Shown: one piece after another, positions 40,187-48,853 of the stretch | Layout: each line of letters begins with the position of its first letter | Numbering within the stretch: the first letter of the stretch is position 1 | Origin: Streptomyces sp. A0642 | GTDB taxonomy: Bacteria; Actinomycetota; Actinomycetes; Streptomycetales; Streptomycetaceae | Length of the DNA stretch: 64,000 bases | Assembly: GCF_004795105.1 (NCBI RefSeq) | Contig: NZ_SSBL01000017.1 | Location: 95,734 to 159,733 of the forward strand | Direction: 5' to 3' | The notes under the pieces: model-generated | Database searches by the model: none | What the model saw: the letters and a program-made list of their open reading frames with translations, nothing else | Told to the model about the DNA's origin: nothing | Position numbers and translations under genes: made by a program

Positions 40187-41338
40187 TCAGGGGAGCGTGA
40201 TCCGGGCGGTGACCGGCAGGTGGTCGCTGCCCGTCGCGGGCAGCGTGCGCATGCGGCCGACCGTCGCCGACCGGGCCAGGATCTGGTCGATCCGGGCCAG
40301 CGGGAAGGACGCGGGGAAGCTGAACGCGAAGCCGCGCTCGGACACGTTCAGCTGCGAGGTCAGCGGGGACAGGCCGCGGTCGTCGACCGTGCTGTTGAGG
40401 TCGCCCAGCACGAGGACCTTGGCCACCGTCTCGGCGGCGACCGCCCTGCCCAGCAGATGGGCGCTCTCGTCCCGCCACGACGAAGCGAACCCGCTGGCCC
40501 CGACGCGTACCGAGGGCAGGTGGGCGACATAGGCGGCGACTTCGCCCCGCGGAGTGTGGACCACGGTGCGCAGGCCCCGGCTCCAGCCCTCCGCGACCCC
40601 TCCGGGCTTGATGTCCACCGCGCGCGTGTCCGAGAGCGGGTGCTTCGACCAGATCCCGACCGTCCCCCGGACCTCGTGGAACCGGAAGCCCGGTGCCAGC
40701 ACCTTCTCGTACGCAGGCAACGCGGCCGGGACCAGCTCCTCCAACGCGATCAGGTCCGCTCCGGTCTCCGCCAGCGCGCGGGCCGTGCCCGCCGGGTCCC
40801 TGTTCACGTCGCTCACGTTGTGCTGCACCACGACGAGATCACGCGGTCCCGCCTCCGGCGCGGCCAGGAACAGCCCGCCGAACGCGTACGCCCACGCCGC
40901 GCACGGCAGGAGCAGGGACAGCAGCGCCGTGACCGAGCGGCGCACCAGGGCCCCGGCGAGCAGGGGGACGACCGCGAGGCCGAGCCAGGGCAGGAACGCC
41001 TCCAGCAGACTCCCCAGGTTCCCGGGGCGGTCGGGGACCACCCCGGGGAACACGAGCAGAAGAGCCGTGAGGAGGGCGAGTACGGCGACCACCCGGCCGC
41101 GGCTGCCACGGCCGGGGCGCTCCCGTGCCCGGCGGGTGACGCCAGTGGTCTGCGGGGCGGGGGGCGTGGTGCCGTCCGCCAGGGGCGCGAGGCCGTCCGC
41201 CGGGGGCGCGGCGCTCTCCGCGAAAGGCGGGGCGTTCTCACCGAGGGCCGCACCGCCACCGGCCGGGGCCTCACCGCCGCCCGCCCCCGCCGCACCGCCC
41301 TCCGCCCCAGCCGCTCCGCGGCCCGTCCGCTCCGCCAT
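40187..41338 (-). CDS. Membrane-anchored endonuclease/exonuclease/phosphatase (EEP) family protein
   Basis: A 383-residue protein: an Ala/Pro/Gly-rich cytoplasmic N-terminus (about 80 residues with ADGLAPLADG duplications), three TM helices (VVAVLALLTALLLVFPGVV; WLGLAVVPLLAGALV; VTALLSLLLPCAAWAYAFGG), then an EEP domain outside. Catalytic motifs: QHNVSD, IALEEL, VAYVAHLPS, LVLGDLNSTVDD and TGSDHLPVTA, giving the D-N and D-H pairs of Mg-dependent phosphodiesterases. Substrates may be phospholipids, nucleic acids or inositol phosphates. ATG at 41338. Upstream 41339-41634 is the promoter region shared with the divergent LADTG gene. Confidence 0.85.
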   Translation of the reverse strand: MAERTGRGAAGAEGGAAGAGGGEAPAGGGAALGENAPPFAESAAPPADGLAPLADGTTPPAPQTTGVTRRARERPGRGSRGRVVAVLALLTALLLVFPGVVPDRPGNLGSLLEAFLPWLGLAVVPLLAGALVRRSVTALLSLLLPCAAWAYAFGGLFLAAPEAGPRDLVVVQHNVSDVNRDPAGTARALAETGADLIALEELVPAALPAYEKVLAPGFRFHEVRGTVGIWSKHPLSDTRAVDIKPGGVAEGWSRGLRTVVHTPRGEVAAYVAHLPSVRVGASGFASSWRDESAHLLGRAVAAETVAKVLVLGDLNSTVDDRGLSPLTSQLNVSERGFAFSFPASFPLARIDQILARSATVGRMRTLPATGSDHLPVTARITLP

Positions 41339-41621
41339 GATGCTCCGTACGCCCCGTCCGCTCGTCGGCCTTGCTTTCGAGGACGGGCTGCCGAGGCGGA
41401 CAGTTCCCCGCCCCGGCCCGTCGGCGGACAGTTCCCCGTCCCGAACCGCCCTGGCAGGCCGGTCCGGGACAGGCCGCGCCCGACTGCCCGGCACCCGGAC
41501 GCGGGGCCCCGCCCGAGACCGGGCCGGGCTCATGCGGCGACCGGCGGCCACTGGGAGCACTGCGGCGGCCGTGCGGGTGACCCCGCGGCCTCGTCGGCCC
41601 GTACGGGCAGACCATCACATT

Positions 41622-41627
41622 TACGTT
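41622..41627 (+). promoter_or_regulatory. -10 element TACGTT for the LADTG surface protein
   Basis: TACGTT lies seven bases before the ATG at 41635 and there is no ribosome site between, consistent with a leaderless transcript. The rest of the 296-base gap contains a 15-base direct repeat (GCGGACAGTTCCCCG, around 41395 and 41425) and nothing else supported. Confidence 0.5.
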
Positions 41628-41634
41628 CTCCCGC

Positions 41635-43053
41635 ATGAAACGCACCGCTCTCGCCGCCGCGACCGTCTGTGTCCTGTGCCTGGCCTCCGCCGTCCCCGCA
41701 GCCGCCGACTACTCGGGCAATCCGCTGGCCGGGGACAACGGCTTCGGCGTGCTCGTCCAGGACGACGCCCTCCTGGGCAGCACCGAGACCGAGGGCTCGG
41801 TGGCCATCGGCGGAAACCTGTCCTACGGACCCGGGTACAACGTCGCGCTGCACACCCCCGGCACCTTCACGGCACCCGGTGACGCCCGTCCGACCGCCCT
41901 GCTCGTGGGCGGCAGGGTCGACTACGCCGGCAGCTCGCCGCAGGGCGTACTGAAGGTCCTCAACGACGGGTACGTGAAGATCGGCGACCCTACGGGTTCG
42001 TCCGTCCTGACCAGGGACGCCAACAACGCCGACGTCAGCACCCAGGTGGTCGAGGCCGGCGCCGCGTACAACTCGACGCCGCGGATCGAGACGACCGTCC
42101 GCCAGCCCGCCGAGTCGGTCACCGACACCACGGGGCTGCCCGACCTCGACGCGCTGTTCGCGACCTACCGCGACCGCTCCGACGCGATCGACACCTGCGA
42201 CACCAACGTCGTGCTGCGGGACGCCGCCGGGAACCCCCTGCCCGACCAGACCGGCTTCCCGGCCGGCACCAGTGCCCACGTCACCCTCATCGAGGGGGAG
42301 ACGAACGTGCTCCGCCTGACCGGTGCGCAGCTGAACAACCTCTCGGAGATCACCTTCGACACACCCCCCACGGCCTCGACGCCGTTCGTGGTCGACGTCG
42401 ACACGACGGGTACGGACGGGACGTTCGTCTGGCACCTCCCGAACCTCGCCGGGGCGTCCGGCGAGCAGGCGCCGTACACGCTGTGGAACTTCCCCGACGC
42501 CACCGACATCACCATGGCGGACGGCGACTCCCTGGAAGGCACCGTGTTCGCGCCCCGGGCCCACCTCACCGACCTCGACCCCGCCAACATCGAGGGCTCG
42601 ATCGTGGTGCGGGAGCTCACGGCGGGACCGCTGACCGAAGGCGGGGGCTCCTCCGTGAACGCGGGCGAGATCCATCAGTTCCCGTTCGCCGCCGACATCG
42701 ACTGCACCGGCGACGAGCCCCCCTCGCCGACGCCCACACCCACGGAACCCACACCGACGCCCACACCCACGGAACCGACACCGACGCCCACCGAGCCCAC
42801 CCCGGCACCCACGGATCCGACACCCACGCCCACCGGGCTCACGCCGACGCCCACCGAGCCGGTGCCCACGCCCTCTCACACGCACGGCCGTCCCACCCCG
42901 CCGCCCGACCACGGCGGGCACGACCGCCCCGGGCCGGGCGGCGGGCTCGCCGACACGGGTGTGTCCACCACCCTCTTCGCGTCCAGCGGGGCCCTTCTCC
43001 TCATCGCCACCGGCCTCTTCCTCCTGGGACGGCGGCGTAGGCCCCAGCACTGA
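41635..43053 (+). CDS. Choice-of-anchor A family surface protein with LADTG sortase signal
   Basis: A 472-residue wall-linked protein. The signal peptide (MKRTALAAATVCVLCLASAV) is cleaved near AAA-DYS. The choice-of-anchor A domain covers ~25-350 (NPLAGDNGFGVLVQDDALL, SVAIGGNLSYG, EGTVFAPRAHL). A Thr-Pro repeat stalk spans ~363-415. The sorting signal is LADTG (438-442), a TM helix (TTLFASSGALLLIATGLFLL) and RRRR. LAxTG motifs are cleaved by class E sortases in Streptomyces; no sortase is in this window. Probably an adhesive or matrix protein. ATG at 41635. Confidence 0.9.
   Translation: MKRTALAAATVCVLCLASAVPAAADYSGNPLAGDNGFGVLVQDDALLGSTETEGSVAIGGNLSYGPGYNVALHTPGTFTAPGDARPTALLVGGRVDYAGSSPQGVLKVLNDGYVKIGDPTGSSVLTRDANNADVSTQVVEAGAAYNSTPRIETTVRQPAESVTDTTGLPDLDALFATYRDRSDAIDTCDTNVVLRDAAGNPLPDQTGFPAGTSAHVTLIEGETNVLRLTGAQLNNLSEITFDTPPTASTPFVVDVDTTGTDGTFVWHLPNLAGASGEQAPYTLWNFPDATDITMADGDSLEGTVFAPRAHLTDLDPANIEGSIVVRELTAGPLTEGGGSSVNAGEIHQFPFAADIDCTGDEPPSPTPTPTEPTPTPTPTEPTPTPTEPTPAPTDPTPTPTGLTPTPTEPVPTPSHTHGRPTPPPDHGGHDRPGPGGGLADTGVSTTLFASSGALLLIATGLFLLGRRRRPQH
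42720..42875 (+). repeat. Thr-Pro repeat stalk in the LADTG protein
   Basis: Tandem PTPTEPTPTPTEP-type units encoded by short imperfect repeats of about 18-24 bases; the number of copies can change by slipped-strand events. It forms the extended stalk between domain and wall anchor. Confidence 0.85.
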
Positions 43054-43069
43054 CGCCCGTTGACGGGCG
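43054..43069. terminator. Short hairpin between convergent genes
   Basis: CGCCCGT and ACGGGCG pair around a two-base TG centre, starting at the stop of the LADTG gene; the adjacent cupin gene ends at 43073. Confidence 0.45.
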
Positions 43070-43072
43070 GGC

Positions 43073-43573
43073 TCAGCGGCCCGGGAAGCGCTCCCCGCAC
43101 TCGCCGCAGAACTTCGGCGCGGTCTCCTGCGACATGCGGCCGCACTCGGGGCAGACCCGGTCCAGCGCGCAGGGCGCCTCGCCTCCCTCGTACGTCACCG
43201 CGGAAGCCGGGGCGCCCTTGATCGCGAGGCCCGGGCGGCGGCGGTGCACCGTGAGGTAGGCGAGGCCGTCCGGGCCCGCCGCCAGCGAGCGGCGCGACGT
43301 GCGCGGCAGCCACATGACCGTGGTGGGGCCGAGTGGGATGGGGTCGCCGCCGCCGCCCGGGATGAGGCGGCCACTGCCTTCGAGGACCACCAGGAGGACG
43401 TCCAGCACGTCCTCCTGGTGCTCCCCCACCTCGCCGCCCGGCGCCAGCCGGACCAGGTTGGCGTCCAACTCGCGCCCCTGGCGGTCGAGTTGCCAGAGGG
43501 CTCCGCGATCGTCGGGAGCTGCGGCGGCGAGCAGGTCGCCGAGTACGGCCAGTACCTCGGGAGTGGGATTCAC
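43073..43573 (-). CDS. Cupin protein with C-terminal zinc ribbon
   Basis: A 166-residue protein with a cupin_2 domain (NLVRLAPGGEVGEHQEDVLDVLLVV, LGPTTVMWLPRTSRRSL) and a C-terminal double CxxC zinc ribbon (VCPECGRMSQETAPKFCGEC). The metal-binding histidines of the cupin are mostly missing, leaving one H in EHQED, so it is probably a ligand-binding and not an enzymatic domain. The ribbon may mediate protein contact. ATG at 43573. It is divergent from the Ser/Thr kinase gene after a gap of about 190 bases that holds no other gene. Confidence 0.8.
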   Translation of the reverse strand: MNPTPEVLAVLGDLLAAAAPDDRGALWQLDRQGRELDANLVRLAPGGEVGEHQEDVLDVLLVVLEGSGRLIPGGGGDPIPLGPTTVMWLPRTSRRSLAAGPDGLAYLTVHRRRPGLAIKGAPASAVTYEGGEAPCALDRVCPECGRMSQETAPKFCGECGERFPGR

Positions 43574-43766
43574 GATTCCCAGGCTACGCCGCAGAACGCC
43601 AGGTCACCGGGCGCCCGGGGCCTCCGCCCAGCCGGCTCACGCGCGGATCCGGCGGTGGCGGAGGACGCGGATCATTTCGAGCCGGTACCGAGATGTGAGG
43701 GTCCGCCCACCACCCGACGGGTCATCATGTACGGGGCAGACCAGACGACTTACGCGGGGGCGACCG

Positions 43767-45503
43767 ATGCGTGGTGAGATTCTCGACGGACGGTACCGGC
43801 TGACGGAACCCGTGGGTTCCGGCGGAATGGGCCGGGTCTGGCTGGCCGAGGACGAACGCATCGGGCGCAAGGTCGCGGTCAAGGTCCTCTCCCGCATCGA
43901 CGAGGACACCTCGGCGACCCGCTTCGCCCGTGAGGCCCGGGTCGTCGGCGGGCTGTCGAGCCCGCACATCGTCACCCTTCACGACTTCGGCGAGGCGCAG
44001 GTGGCGGGGGAACGCGTGCTGTACCTCGTCATGGAGCACCTCCAGGGGCGGGACCTCGGAGCCGTGCTGAAGAGCCGCGAGCCGGAGCTTCCCTCACCCG
44101 AGGAGGTGATGCGCTGGGGCGTCGAGATATGCGCGGGGCTTGAGACGGCGCACCGGAGGGGCATCGTGCACCGCGACATCAAGCCGGCCAACGTCCTGCT
44201 CACCGACGACGGCACCATCAAGATCCTCGACTTCGGGATCGCCCGGATGCTGTCGTCGGCCGCCTCGATGACCCGCACCGATCTGACCGCCGCCGGTTTC
44301 GTGATCGGCACCCCGCTGTACATGTCGCCGGAGCAGATCCGGGCGCCCGACGTCCTGGACAGCCGCAGCGATCTGTACTCCCTCGGCTGTCTGCTCCACA
44401 CACTGCTCACGGGCGGGCCGCCGTTCACCGGGGGCGGTACGGCCGTCCTGGCCCAGCACCTCGGCGACATCCCCGAGCCGCCGAGCGCCCGGCGTACGGA
44501 GCTCGCCGGGTTCGGCCGGCTCGACGCGCTCGTGCTGCGGCTGCTCGCCAAGGAGCCGGGCGAGCGGCCCGGGGACGCGGCGGAGACCGCCGCCCTCTTA
44601 CGGGCCGCGATCGCGGCCGGACCGGACGCGGGTCCGGCAGCCGGACGGGACACCGCGCGCCCCGCCCCTCCGGACCGCGCCCCCACCGTCCTGGGCTCCG
44701 TCCCCCACTCCGCGGCCCCGACCCCGCCCGCTCCCGCACCCTCGACCGCGTCCACCCCCACGTCCACGCCGACACCGACGCCGACGCCCTCACTCTCGCC
44801 GCCGGCCCCCTGGCCCGCGGCCCCGCCCACCCTCCCCTTCCAGCCGCCGCCCGCGTACCCGTACGCGCCCCCCGGCGGCACCCAGCCGGTCACCGCGCCC
44901 CAGCGGCTGCGCATCGCCGGGCGGGGCTCGCGCGGCGGCGTGGCCTCCACCCGGACCGTGGCGGCCACCTGGCTCGCCGGGGCCGGTACGGCACTGGTCG
45001 CGGCTCTCCTGGTGGCACTCTGCTCACCCGCGGGCGCGCGGGGGGCGCTCGCCGGCGGGGCCCTCGGCGCGCTGCTGGGCATGGCGGGAGCCCAGGGGTT
45101 CACCAACATGTTCGACCCGCAGGACAGGTCGCTCGCCCACCGGATCGTCTCCGCGCTCCTGCTCTCCCTCCCTCTCGGCGTGGGTGGCGCGTTCCTCGAC
45201 AACACGGCCACGGACGAGATCTCCGGGCGCTTCCTCGTGTTCGCGTTCGCGGCCTGCCTGGCCGCGCTGACGGTGGGCGTCCTGATCGCGGACCAGCTCA
45301 TCGCCCGGCTGCGCCTCTCGCCGCGCGCGGCGCTGATCCTCTCCATGAGCGGCTGGATCAACGGCGTCGCCGCCTGGGCCGTGCTCGCCTACCGCAGCCC
45401 GCTCGAGTCCGTCGGCGCGCTCCCGGTCGCCTGCGGCGTGTGGCTCGTCACCGCGGCGCTGCTGGGGCAGATCCTGGCTCCCGCCCGCCGCCGGCCGGGG
45501 TGA
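43767..45503 (+). CDS. Multi-pass membrane serine/threonine protein kinase
   Basis: A 578-residue Hanks-type kinase. The catalytic domain (1-270) is complete: GSGGMGRVWLAED, VAVKVL (ATP lysine), HRDIKPANVLLTDDG, ILDFGIARML, GTPLYMSPEQ. A Pro/Thr/Ala-rich linker (~290-385) precedes a C-terminal half with about six hydrophobic helices (TWLAGAGTALVAALLVALC ... WLVTAALLGQIL). There is no PASTA or other sensor domain, so it is not a PknB-type cell-wall sensor. The membrane part may itself sense something. ATG at 43767. No phosphatase or FHA gene is adjacent. Confidence 0.92.
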   Translation: MRGEILDGRYRLTEPVGSGGMGRVWLAEDERIGRKVAVKVLSRIDEDTSATRFAREARVVGGLSSPHIVTLHDFGEAQVAGERVLYLVMEHLQGRDLGAVLKSREPELPSPEEVMRWGVEICAGLETAHRRGIVHRDIKPANVLLTDDGTIKILDFGIARMLSSAASMTRTDLTAAGFVIGTPLYMSPEQIRAPDVLDSRSDLYSLGCLLHTLLTGGPPFTGGGTAVLAQHLGDIPEPPSARRTELAGFGRLDALVLRLLAKEPGERPGDAAETAALLRAAIAAGPDAGPAAGRDTARPAPPDRAPTVLGSVPHSAAPTPPAPAPSTASTPTSTPTPTPTPSLSPPAPWPAAPPTLPFQPPPAYPYAPPGGTQPVTAPQRLRIAGRGSRGGVASTRTVAATWLAGAGTALVAALLVALCSPAGARGALAGGALGALLGMAGAQGFTNMFDPQDRSLAHRIVSALLLSLPLGVGGAFLDNTATDEISGRFLVFAFAACLAALTVGVLIADQLIARLRLSPRAALILSMSGWINGVAAWAVLAYRSPLESVGALPVACGVWLVTAALLGQILAPARRRPG

Positions 45504-45564
45504 ACCGGCCCGGCGCGGAGATCCACCCTTGCTTCGAGCGGACTCCAAGGCGTTGGCTTGGCTC

Positions 45565-46560
45565 ATGAAGTACACGCAGCTCGGACGCACCGGACTCAAG
45601 GTCAGCCGCCTCGTCCTGGGGACGATGAACTTCGGCCCCCAGACCAACGAGAGCGACAGCCACACGCTCATGGACGCCGCCCTCGACGCGGGCGTCAACT
45701 TCTTCGACACCGCCAACGTCTACGGGTGGGGCGAGAACAAGGGCCGCACCGAGGAGATCCTCGGCACCTGGTTCGCGCAGGGCGGCGACCGCCGCGACAA
45801 GGTCGTGCTCGCCACCAAGGTCTACGGCAACATGGGCGCCGACGGTGAGGCGTGGCCCAACCACGACAAGCTGTCCGCCCTCAACATCCGCCGGGCCGTC
45901 GACGCCAGCCTGAAGCGGCTCCAGACGGACCACATCGACCTGTACCAGTTCCACCACGTCGACCGGTCCACCCCGATCGACGAGATCTGGCAGGCCATCG
46001 ACGTACTGATCCAGCAGGGCAAGATCCTCTACGCGGGCTCGTCCAACTTCTCCGGCTACAAGATCGCCCAGGCGAACGAGCGGGCGCGGCAGCGGGGCAG
46101 CTACGGGCTGGTCAGCGAGCAGTGCATCTACAACCTGATGGAGCGCGGCGCCGAGATGGAGGTCATCCCGGCCTCCCAGGAGTACGGGCTGGGGGTCATC
46201 CCCTGGTCGCCGCTGCACGGCGGGCTGCTCGGCGGTGCGCTCCGCAAGGAGCGGGAGGGCGGCGGCGCCCGGTCCGTCTCGGGCCGCTCGGGCGAGGCAC
46301 TGGCCGACCCGAAGGTGCGGGAGCGGGTGCAGGCGTACGAGGACCTGCTGGACAAGCACGGTCTCGCACCCGGCGAGGTGGGCCTGGCCTGGCTGCTGAC
46401 CCGGCCCGGCGTCACCGGCCCGATCTCCGGCCCGCGGACGCGGGAACAGCTCGACTCCGCGCTGCGCGCGGTGGAGCTGGAACTGTCGGACGAGGTGCTG
46501 GGCGCGCTGGAGGAGATCTTCCCCGGCCCGGGCCCGTCGCCGGAGAACTTCGCCTGGTAG
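45565..46560 (+). CDS. Aldo/keto reductase
   Basis: A 331-residue NADPH-dependent aldo-keto reductase of the YajO/Kv-beta-like group. The tetrad is D in FFDTANVYGWGENKG, Y in the same motif, K in VLATKVYG and H in LYQFHHVDR. NADP-binding residues are in LLTRPGVTGPISGPRTREQL. Substrate unknown; members reduce aldehydes and ketones, including sugar derivatives. ATG at 45565 starts MKYTQLGRTGLKVSRL; an upstream TTG would add a non-conserved tail. Monocistronic. Confidence 0.92.
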   Translation: MKYTQLGRTGLKVSRLVLGTMNFGPQTNESDSHTLMDAALDAGVNFFDTANVYGWGENKGRTEEILGTWFAQGGDRRDKVVLATKVYGNMGADGEAWPNHDKLSALNIRRAVDASLKRLQTDHIDLYQFHHVDRSTPIDEIWQAIDVLIQQGKILYAGSSNFSGYKIAQANERARQRGSYGLVSEQCIYNLMERGAEMEVIPASQEYGLGVIPWSPLHGGLLGGALRKEREGGGARSVSGRSGEALADPKVRERVQAYEDLLDKHGLAPGEVGLAWLLTRPGVTGPISGPRTREQLDSALRAVELELSDEVLGALEEIFPGPGPSPENFAW

Positions 46561-46595
46561 GAACCGGCCTCGCGCGGCCGTCCCCGGCAGCCTGA

Positions 46596-46682
46596 TCAGC
46601 CGAGGGCGGCCGCCGCTGCCACGACGACGAACATCAGCACGAGCACGGCCGCCATAATGCGGTTTCTGGTCTTCGGGTCCAC
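46596..46682 (-). CDS. 28-residue membrane micro-protein
   Basis: GTG at 46682 opens a frame of 28 codons plus TGA: three charged residues in VDPKTRNRI, then a single hydrophobic helix (MAAVLVLMFVVVAAAAALG). TACGCT lies six bases upstream at 46694-46689, the same arrangement as at serC, so transcription is likely leaderless. The charged-then-helix pattern fits a type of small membrane protein conserved in Streptomyces; homologues are not checked here. It sits in the 144-base gap between two genes and would be missed by length filters. Function unknown. Confidence 0.6.
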   Translation of the reverse strand: MDPKTRNRIMAAVLVLMFVVVAAAAALG

Positions 46683-46704
46683 CCGACGAGCGTAACCGCC
46701 CCGC

Positions 46705-47268
46705 TCACCGCCCCAGCGGCCAGGCCCGCACCACGTCGTAGCGGGGCTGTTCCCCCGGGACCCCGTCCACCGGCAGTCTGCTGCGCACGAGGCTGAGCTC
46801 CCCGGCCTCCCAGTGCAGCCCTTCGAAGCCCCCCAGGGCCGCGGTGAACGGGGCCAGGTCGGCGGGGACGCGGCTGCGGGCGAGAGTGAGGTGCGGGGTG
46901 TAGCGGCGGTGCTCCTCCATCGGCACCCCGGCCCGGCGGCCGGCGGCGTGGGCGCGCTCGGCCAGCAGCCGCAGCGTGTCGAGTCCGCCCGCGGCCCCCG
47001 CCCACAGCGCCCGCCCGTCGAACCGGCCCGCCCCGTGGACCCGGAGGGGAAACGCCTCGGTGCGGTGCGCGGCCCGCTCCAGCCGGCTGTGCAGATCGGG
47101 CAGCAGTTCCTCGTCGACGTCCCCGAAGAAGGCCAGCGTGTAGTGCCAGCCTGCCGTCCCGGTCCAGCGCAGCGTGTCGGCGCCGGGCAGGGAGCGCACA
47201 GGGGCCACCGCGCGGCGCAACTCCTCGACGGCGGAAACCGGTGGCAGGACGGCGGCGAACAGTCTCAT
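46705..47268 (-). CDS. thpR: RNA 2',3'-cyclic phosphodiesterase
   Basis: A 187-residue 2H phosphoesterase of the ThpR/LigT family. Two HxTL motifs, HYTL at H42 and HLTL at H126, form the active site that opens 2',3'-cyclic phosphate ends of RNA. The N-terminal RLFAAVLPP is the usual start. ATG at 47268. Its 3' end faces the 28-residue micro-protein gene in the same direction, but the latter has its own promoter. Confidence 0.92.
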   Translation of the reverse strand: MRLFAAVLPPVSAVEELRRAVAPVRSLPGADTLRWTGTAGWHYTLAFFGDVDEELLPDLHSRLERAAHRTEAFPLRVHGAGRFDGRALWAGAAGGLDTLRLLAERAHAAGRRAGVPMEEHRRYTPHLTLARSRVPADLAPFTAALGGFEGLHWEAGELSLVRSRLPVDGVPGEQPRYDVVRAWPLGR

Positions 47269-47370
47269 GCGCCGAGTCTGTCAGCCCCCGGTGCGCCAGG
47301 GCCGCCGCGTCCGTAGCCTCCGGTGTGCCGTGGGCTCCGTGCCGTACTCCGGCACCCCCGGCGTACGCGT

Positions 47371-47401
47371 ACGGCCCCGCCCGAGTCCCGGGCGGGGCCG
47401 T
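47371..47401 (-). terminator. Hairpin downstream of the MFS gene
   Basis: A perfect 13-base stem (47371-47383 with 47389-47401) and five-base loop AGTCC, 23 bases beyond the stop of the MFS gene on the minus strand. Confidence 0.75.
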
Positions 47402-47423
47402 GTCACTGCCGTGCCGGCGGCCC

Positions 47424-48758
47424 TCAGGCCGCCGTCGCCAGCTGCTCGCGGGGCACGAACCGCACGTGCGGGCGGCCCGGTCGCAGGTCGACCTTGAGAC
47501 GCAGGCCGCCGACGCGGGCCAGCATGAAGCCGACGCCGAGCGCGGCCGCGAGGGAGAACGCCCCGCCGACCGCCATGCCGGTACGGACGCCGTACGCGTC
47601 GCTGATCCAGCCGACGATCGGCGCGCCCACCGGCGTGCCGCCGGCGAAGACCATCATGTACAGGCTCATCACCCGGCCCCGCATCTCCGGGTCGGAGGCC
47701 ATCTGCACGCTGGTGTTCGCGCTGATGTTGGTCGTCAGTCCGATCATGCCGATCGGGACGAGCAGGACCGCGAAGATCCACACGGACGGTGCCATGGAGG
47801 CGATGATCTCCAGCACGCCGAAGGCCGTACCGGCGGCCACGAGCATCCGCAGCCGCGAGGAGCGGCGGCGGGCGGCGAGCAGCGCGCCGACGAGGGAGCC
47901 GGCCGCCATCAGGATGTTGAAGAACGAGTACATCCCGGCGCCGCCGTGGAAGATCTCGTCCGCGAAGGCCGTCAGCCAGATCGGGAAGTTGAAGCCGAAC
48001 GTGCCGACGAACCCGACGAGGACGATCGGCCAGATCAGCTCCGGGCGCCCGGAGACGTAACGCAGCCCCTCACGGAGCTGCCCCTTGGCACGCGGGACGA
48101 CGACGGCCTTGTGCAGCTCGCTCGTGCGCATCATCAGCAGGCCGACGAGGGGCGCGAGGAACGACAGGCCGTTGAACATGAAGGCCCAGCCGCTGCCGAC
48201 GGAGGTGATCAGCACCCCCGCGACGGCGGGACCGACGAGCCGGGCGGACTGGAAGTTCGCCGAGTTCAGGCTGACCGCGTTCCGCAGCTGGGCGGGGCCG
48301 ACCATCTCGGAGACGAACGCCTGGCGGGCCGGGTTGTCCACGACCGTGACCATGCCGAGCAGGAAGGCGATCAGGTAGACGTGCCACACCTCGACCATGC
48401 CGGTGAGCGTGAGGACGGCGAGCGCGATCCCGCACAGGCCGAGTGCCGCCTGGCTGAAGAGGAGGAGCTTGCGCTTCGGGAGACGGTCGGCGATGACGCC
48501 GCCGTACAGGCCGAAGAGGAGCATGGGGAGGAACTGGAGGGCCGTCGTGATGCCGACGGCGGCGGCGGACCCGGTGAGGCTCAGAACGAGCCAGTCCTGC
48601 GTGATGCGGGACATCCAGGTACCGGTGTTGGAGATCACGGCGCCCGTGGCGAACAGGCGGTAGTTGCGGATCTTCAGCGACGAGAAGGTCCCGCCGGGCT
48701 TGCTCTCGTGGGTGGAAGTCGGTGCGGGGGCGGAGTCTGCTCCGGATCCCGTACTCAA
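47424..48758 (-). CDS. MFS efflux transporter (DHA3/MFS_3 type)
   Basis: A 444-residue, twelve-helix MFS protein. The A-like motif is YGGVIADRLPKRKLLL between TM2 and TM3, SNTGTWMSRITQDWLVL marks TM1, and TM7-12 follow a long loop. The family (enterobactin exporter EntS and macrolide MefA relatives) pumps drugs or siderophores; specificity unknown. The N-terminal ~30 residues are hydrophilic. TTG at 48758 with GAGGAGG nine bases upstream sets the start. It lies downstream of a MarR gene on the same strand (gap 95 bases), which likely represses it. Confidence 0.9.
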   Translation of the reverse strand: MSTGSGADSAPAPTSTHESKPGGTFSSLKIRNYRLFATGAVISNTGTWMSRITQDWLVLSLTGSAAAVGITTALQFLPMLLFGLYGGVIADRLPKRKLLLFSQAALGLCGIALAVLTLTGMVEVWHVYLIAFLLGMVTVVDNPARQAFVSEMVGPAQLRNAVSLNSANFQSARLVGPAVAGVLITSVGSGWAFMFNGLSFLAPLVGLLMMRTSELHKAVVVPRAKGQLREGLRYVSGRPELIWPIVLVGFVGTFGFNFPIWLTAFADEIFHGGAGMYSFFNILMAAGSLVGALLAARRRSSRLRMLVAAGTAFGVLEIIASMAPSVWIFAVLLVPIGMIGLTTNISANTSVQMASDPEMRGRVMSLYMMVFAGGTPVGAPIVGWISDAYGVRTGMAVGGAFSLAAALGVGFMLARVGGLRLKVDLRPGRPHVRFVPREQLATAA

Positions 48759-48853
48759 AAGGGTTCGCCTCCTCGGGCGTGGACAATGCGCGGACTGACG
48801 GGGATGCGGCGGTGGGGCGGTGCGCCGGTCGCTGTCCGGCGCGGCCCGCTCCG

